Assembly (NCBI RefSeq): GCF_005405125.1 | Contig: NZ_BJDL01000020.1 | Span: forward strand, 1 to 64,000 | Origin: Lactiplantibacillus songbeiensis | Lineage (GTDB): Bacteria > Bacillota > Bacilli > Lactobacillales > Lactobacillaceae | DNA: 64,000 bases | Direction: 5' to 3' | Shown here: positions 61,302 through 64,000 of the stretch, one piece after another | Layout: every line of letters starts with the position of its first letter | Position numbering within the stretch: the first letter of the stretch is position 1 | The notes under the pieces: model-generated | Database searches by the model: none | What the model was told of the DNA's origin: nothing | The model's input: only the letters and a program-made list of their open reading frames with translations | Made by a program: the position numbers and the translations under genes

Positions 61302-61529
61302 GTGTTGCACCCCTCTTTTTGATCCTAATCACTAGGATAGCGATAAAATGGGTCATTGAAAAATACTAAAATTAAGTGTAGTTAATCAAAAAAATAAATA
61401 CCAGTTATACTGCTTGGATAAGTAACTGTCTAAATACTTGTTTAAGATTTAGGGTTTATTGGTAGGGTTACGCTTTCATTTGGCCTATACTGAATGAGTA
61501 GTTAACTGACAAAAAGTGAGGTTTTGAAA

Positions 61530-62924
61530 TTGACAATTTTTAAAGCATTTTCAGATCAGCAAGTTTTAGATGACTTAAACGCCGAAGTAACGGACGGTCA
61601 GGTCTTAACTGATGCGGCTACTTTGCAGCAGTTTTCGTTTAGCAAGAGATTAAGTGACGATGATAGTGGCTTAGCGTTAGCTTACATCGAAGCGCAATCA
61701 ACCAAGGACATTCAGGGGACTTTAAAAATTGCCCGTAAATACCATATTGCCGTTGTGCCACAATCGCAAACCACGAGTACCGTTATTGGTTCCGATGGGA
61801 TTGCCGGGTGCTTTATTTTATCGACTGCTAAGATGAATCGTATCTTAGAAATTAGCAAAGAAGATTCTATCGCGGTCGTAGAACCAGGGGTCGTTAATGG
61901 TGATTTAGACCGTGAAGCACGTAAACAAGGGATGTTTTATGCCCCAGATCCAGGTTCAAAGCCAATGTCCGGGATTGGTGGGAATGTCGCGACTAATGCC
62001 GGTGGGATGAGTACCGTTAAGTATGGTGCGACTAAAGATAACGTGCTTGGTGTGAAAGTTGTGTTGGCTGATGGGCGCGAGATTAAATTGGGCGGCCGGA
62101 CGTTGAAGCAAGCCTTTGGGTATGATCTGACGCAACTCATGGTTGGATCAGAAGGAACGTTAGGCATCATTACTGAAGTGACCGTCAAAATAATGCCAAT
62201 TCCATTAGGAACACCAGTGATGGGAGTCGCTTTCTTTGATAGTATGACGGCCTTAGCGAAAGCGGTTACTGCAATTCGTATCTCTGGGGTTTATCCAACT
62301 ATGTTGGAAGCCTTGGACGGGAATACCGTGATTGCTTTGGATCGTTATGAAAAGACCCATTATGCCGATAATAATGGGGCAATGTTGATCTTTAAGTTGG
62401 ACAACGGTGGCGAGGCCAGCATGAACGTCGTCAAGCAACTCTTGGATGACCAGCAAGCGGGTAATGTGACGATTACGACGGATCCAACTGAACAAGCTCA
62501 GCTTGAAAAGTTACGTCAAGATATGTTGCCAGCTGTCTTTGCCGGGCAAAACCATATTATGGAAGATATGGCGGTGCCATTGTCACAATTAGCCCCATTG
62601 ATGGACTACATTCAAGACTTAGGCAAGCGGTTGGATGTTAAGATCTATACCGCCGGGCATGCTGGTGATGGTAATGTGCATCCTACATTGATCTGGCCAA
62701 AAGATGTGACGGAAGTTCCAGAAAATGTGATTATTGCTTTGCAAGAAATGTTCCATAAGACTCTCGAACTTGGTGGGACGATTTCGGGTGAACACGCTGT
62801 CGGTATGCTGAAGAATCAATGGAATAATGCTGAATTGGGTGAAGATGTCGATCAATTGCAACATCAAATTAAAGCCTTATTTGACCCGATGAACCTATTA
62901 AATCCTAAACGGAAAATTAATTAA
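61530..62924 (+). CDS. FAD-linked oxidase, GlcD/D-lactate dehydrogenase type
   Basis: 464 residues. The FAD-binding PCMH domain has VVPQSQTTSTVIGSDG, GSKPMSGIGGNVATNAGGM and GSEGTLGIITEVTVKIMP. The C-terminal cap has YTAGHAGDGNVHPTL and GTISGEHAVGMLKN, with active-site His residues typical of GlcD, which oxidises 2-hydroxy acids such as glycolate or D-lactate. Partner subunits GlcE and GlcF are not present. The TTG at 61530 has GTGAGG eight bases upstream. Confidence 0.9.
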   Translation: MTIFKAFSDQQVLDDLNAEVTDGQVLTDAATLQQFSFSKRLSDDDSGLALAYIEAQSTKDIQGTLKIARKYHIAVVPQSQTTSTVIGSDGIAGCFILSTAKMNRILEISKEDSIAVVEPGVVNGDLDREARKQGMFYAPDPGSKPMSGIGGNVATNAGGMSTVKYGATKDNVLGVKVVLADGREIKLGGRTLKQAFGYDLTQLMVGSEGTLGIITEVTVKIMPIPLGTPVMGVAFFDSMTALAKAVTAIRISGVYPTMLEALDGNTVIALDRYEKTHYADNNGAMLIFKLDNGGEASMNVVKQLLDDQQAGNVTITTDPTEQAQLEKLRQDMLPAVFAGQNHIMEDMAVPLSQLAPLMDYIQDLGKRLDVKIYTAGHAGDGNVHPTLIWPKDVTEVPENVIIALQEMFHKTLELGGTISGEHAVGMLKNQWNNAELGEDVDQLQHQIKALFDPMNLLNPKRKIN

Positions 62925-62929
62925 TAAAC

Positions 62930-63046
62930 GATCAGAACCAGTCCAATCATCCTGAAGTGTTTGTCGGTTTAGATGGGACGTTTAACGCTGGTCCAGATAG
63001 CTACGATAGCATCGGTACTGATGGCTTAAAATGGCAACTGGATTAG
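62930..63046 (+). pseudogene. orphan protein-like fragment, 38 codons, no start
   Basis: A frame without start codon reads NHPEVFVGLDGTFNAGPD, then SYDSIGTDGLKWQLD and TAG. Its composition looks like the C-terminus of a secreted or carbohydrate-active protein, in a different frame from the dehydrogenase before it. It may be the tail of a deleted gene. This rests on composition alone. Confidence 0.25.
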
Positions 63047-63135
63047 ACCCGGTTGGTTAATAGTTGCGCCCAATGACGATTATCGCTATCATTAGGATTA
63101 AATACGGGATGACATGTGATAGAGGAGGAGATTAT

Positions 63136-63423
63136 TTGACACCAAAAAGTGCTAACATTCGGCTGGAGTTCGATGCTGAGGTGTTACGTAACGAGATTTT
63201 TGATGTCGTTGATTTTGCCAGTTTTGAGCGTTTTTGGCAACGTTTTGAACACTTCTTGGAGGATCGCAAGGTCGCTGGTCATTTACATGTTTTGGAAGGA
63301 CACGGCCTAATTCCGAGTGATTTCAAAGATGTTGCCGGTAGTTTAGGTTATTTAGCTGGTGGTGAGCCTTATCAGGTTGATTATGACCAGATTATGCGCG
63401 ACTGGCTAATCACCATTCAGTAA
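63136..63423 (+). CDS. hypothetical protein, 95 residues
   Basis: A soluble, acidic protein: MTPKSANIRLEFDAEVLRNE, then DFASFERFWQRFEHFLEDRK and GHLHVLEGHGLIPSDFKDV. No domain is recognised. The TTG at 63136 is chosen because AGGAGGAG (63123-63130) lies just upstream. The alarmone synthetase gene follows 49 bases later, so they may be cotranscribed. Confidence 0.6.
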   Translation: MTPKSANIRLEFDAEVLRNEIFDVVDFASFERFWQRFEHFLEDRKVAGHLHVLEGHGLIPSDFKDVAGSLGYLAGGEPYQVDYDQIMRDWLITIQ

Positions 63424-63472
63424 TCAATGAAGTATTAAGCGCGCAAGTTCAGCCATTGGAGTGCGAAATTTA

Positions 63473-64000
63473 GTGAGTAAAGCAAATTCTCAAGCTGATC
63501 AGGCGGATCAATTCCTGCCAGCCCCACCGGAGTTGCTGCAAGCGGTTGATCAACTGAAAGCTTATTCGCTGCGCTATGAAGTAGCGATGAAATTGGTTTT
63601 GGATAAGTTAGATTATATTAGTCAAGAATATGAATTACGATACGGTTATGCGTTAATCGACAGTAAGCAGTCGCGGATTAAGGCGCCGGAAAGTATTATC
63701 GGTAAGCTACAACGGAAGCATTTGCCATTGACGCTAGATGCGATGTTTCATAATTTACATGATATTGCCGGTATTCGCCTGATCGTCCGCTTTCTGAGTG
63801 ATGTTAAAACGGTTGAAGACTTATTGGCCACTCAGGCTGATTTGAAAGTCTTGCGGGTTAAGGATTATATCAATCATCCGAAACCTAATGGCTATCAAAG
63901 CTTGCATCTGATTATTGGGGTGCCGGTCTATACGGTTGATGGGCCTAATATTGTTGAAGTCGAGTTGCAGATTCGCACGATTGCGATGAACTTCTGGGCC
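63473..64000 (+). CDS. small alarmone synthetase (RelP/RelQ type), cut by window end
   Basis: 176 codons are visible from GTG 63473, which follows TTGGAGTG. The order of motifs is that of single-domain (p)ppGpp synthetases: SRIKAPESIIGKL (G loop region), LHDIAGIRLIVRF, HPKPNGYQSLHLII and VEVELQIRTIAMNFWA. No hydrolase HD domain precedes it, so it is a small alarmone synthetase, not RelA/SpoT. It moves pyrophosphate from ATP to GDP or GTP in stress. The C-terminus lies beyond the window. Confidence 0.92.
   Translation, partial: MSKANSQADQADQFLPAPPELLQAVDQLKAYSLRYEVAMKLVLDKLDYISQEYELRYGYALIDSKQSRIKAPESIIGKLQRKHLPLTLDAMFHNLHDIAGIRLIVRFLSDVKTVEDLLATQADLKVLRVKDYINHPKPNGYQSLHLIIGVPVYTVDGPNIVEVELQIRTIAMNFWA

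Overview
The window looks like chromosome of a Gram-positive lactic acid bacterium of the Lactiplantibacillus plantarum group. This is inferred from protein families and layout, not from a database match. Supporting signs are a PRD-regulated mannitol operon, an rbsRKDU ribose locus, a T-box-controlled trp operon, the gallate decarboxylase pair lpdB-lpdD, an NRAMP manganese transporter, frequent TTG starts with strong purine-rich ribosome binding sites, and moderate GC content. There is no prophage, complete IS element, CRISPR array, rRNA or tRNA.

Layout. 1-10.7 kb holds small metabolic and housekeeping genes: a histidine phosphatase, a GyrI-like protein, aldo/keto reductase, a divergent MocR regulator and flavin reductase, a YolD-like gene under a LexA box, a short NFACT protein, acetate kinase, a UhpT-type transporter and twin fluoride channels. 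10.7-21.6 kb has a Vga/Lsa-type ABC-F gene with an attenuator leader, the TPP-riboswitch-controlled ykoEDC transporter, glutathione peroxidase, aldo/keto reductase, greA with a probable short leader RNA, nagB and a C69 dipeptidase. 21.8-27.5 kb is the mannitol operon mtlA-mtlR-mtlF-mtlD with operator and cre sites. 28-38.5 kb has thioredoxin, ndk, a DUF2252 protein, rbsRKDU, map and a PnuC-family transporter behind paired NrdR-like boxes. 38.5-48.4 kb has a GH65 phosphorylase and the full trpEGDCFBA set, split by two promoters and two Trp T-boxes. 48.5-64 kb holds lpdB-lpdD, a secreted tyrosine phosphatase, Rrf2 and TetR regulators, mntH, a secreted serine-hydrolase-like protein, several small unknowns, a two-component system, an LCP protein, an FAD-dependent lactate/glycolate-type dehydrogenase and the start of a small alarmone synthetase.

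How the genes work together. Mannitol enters through MtlA (IICB) and MtlF (IIA), MtlD oxidises mannitol-1-P to fructose-6-P, and MtlR reads PTS phosphorylation. RbsU, RbsD and RbsK import, mutarotate and phosphorylate ribose. The trp genes take chorismate to tryptophan, with tRNA-Trp charging sensed twice. YkoEDC supplies a thiamine precursor under TPP control.

The most striking unexplained signal is a family of about 400-bp intergenic, MITE-like elements made of two palindromic modules between related inverted ends. Nine loci plus a 35-bp remnant lie in this window. Their hairpin stems show compensatory base changes between copies. Other notable signals are twin T-boxes each followed by a well-ribosome-bound micro-ORF containing Arg-Trp, a hairpin placed exactly between a Shine-Dalgarno and its ATG, a DUF1801 gene with ATA where ATG is expected, and NrdR-like boxes before a PnuC-family gene.
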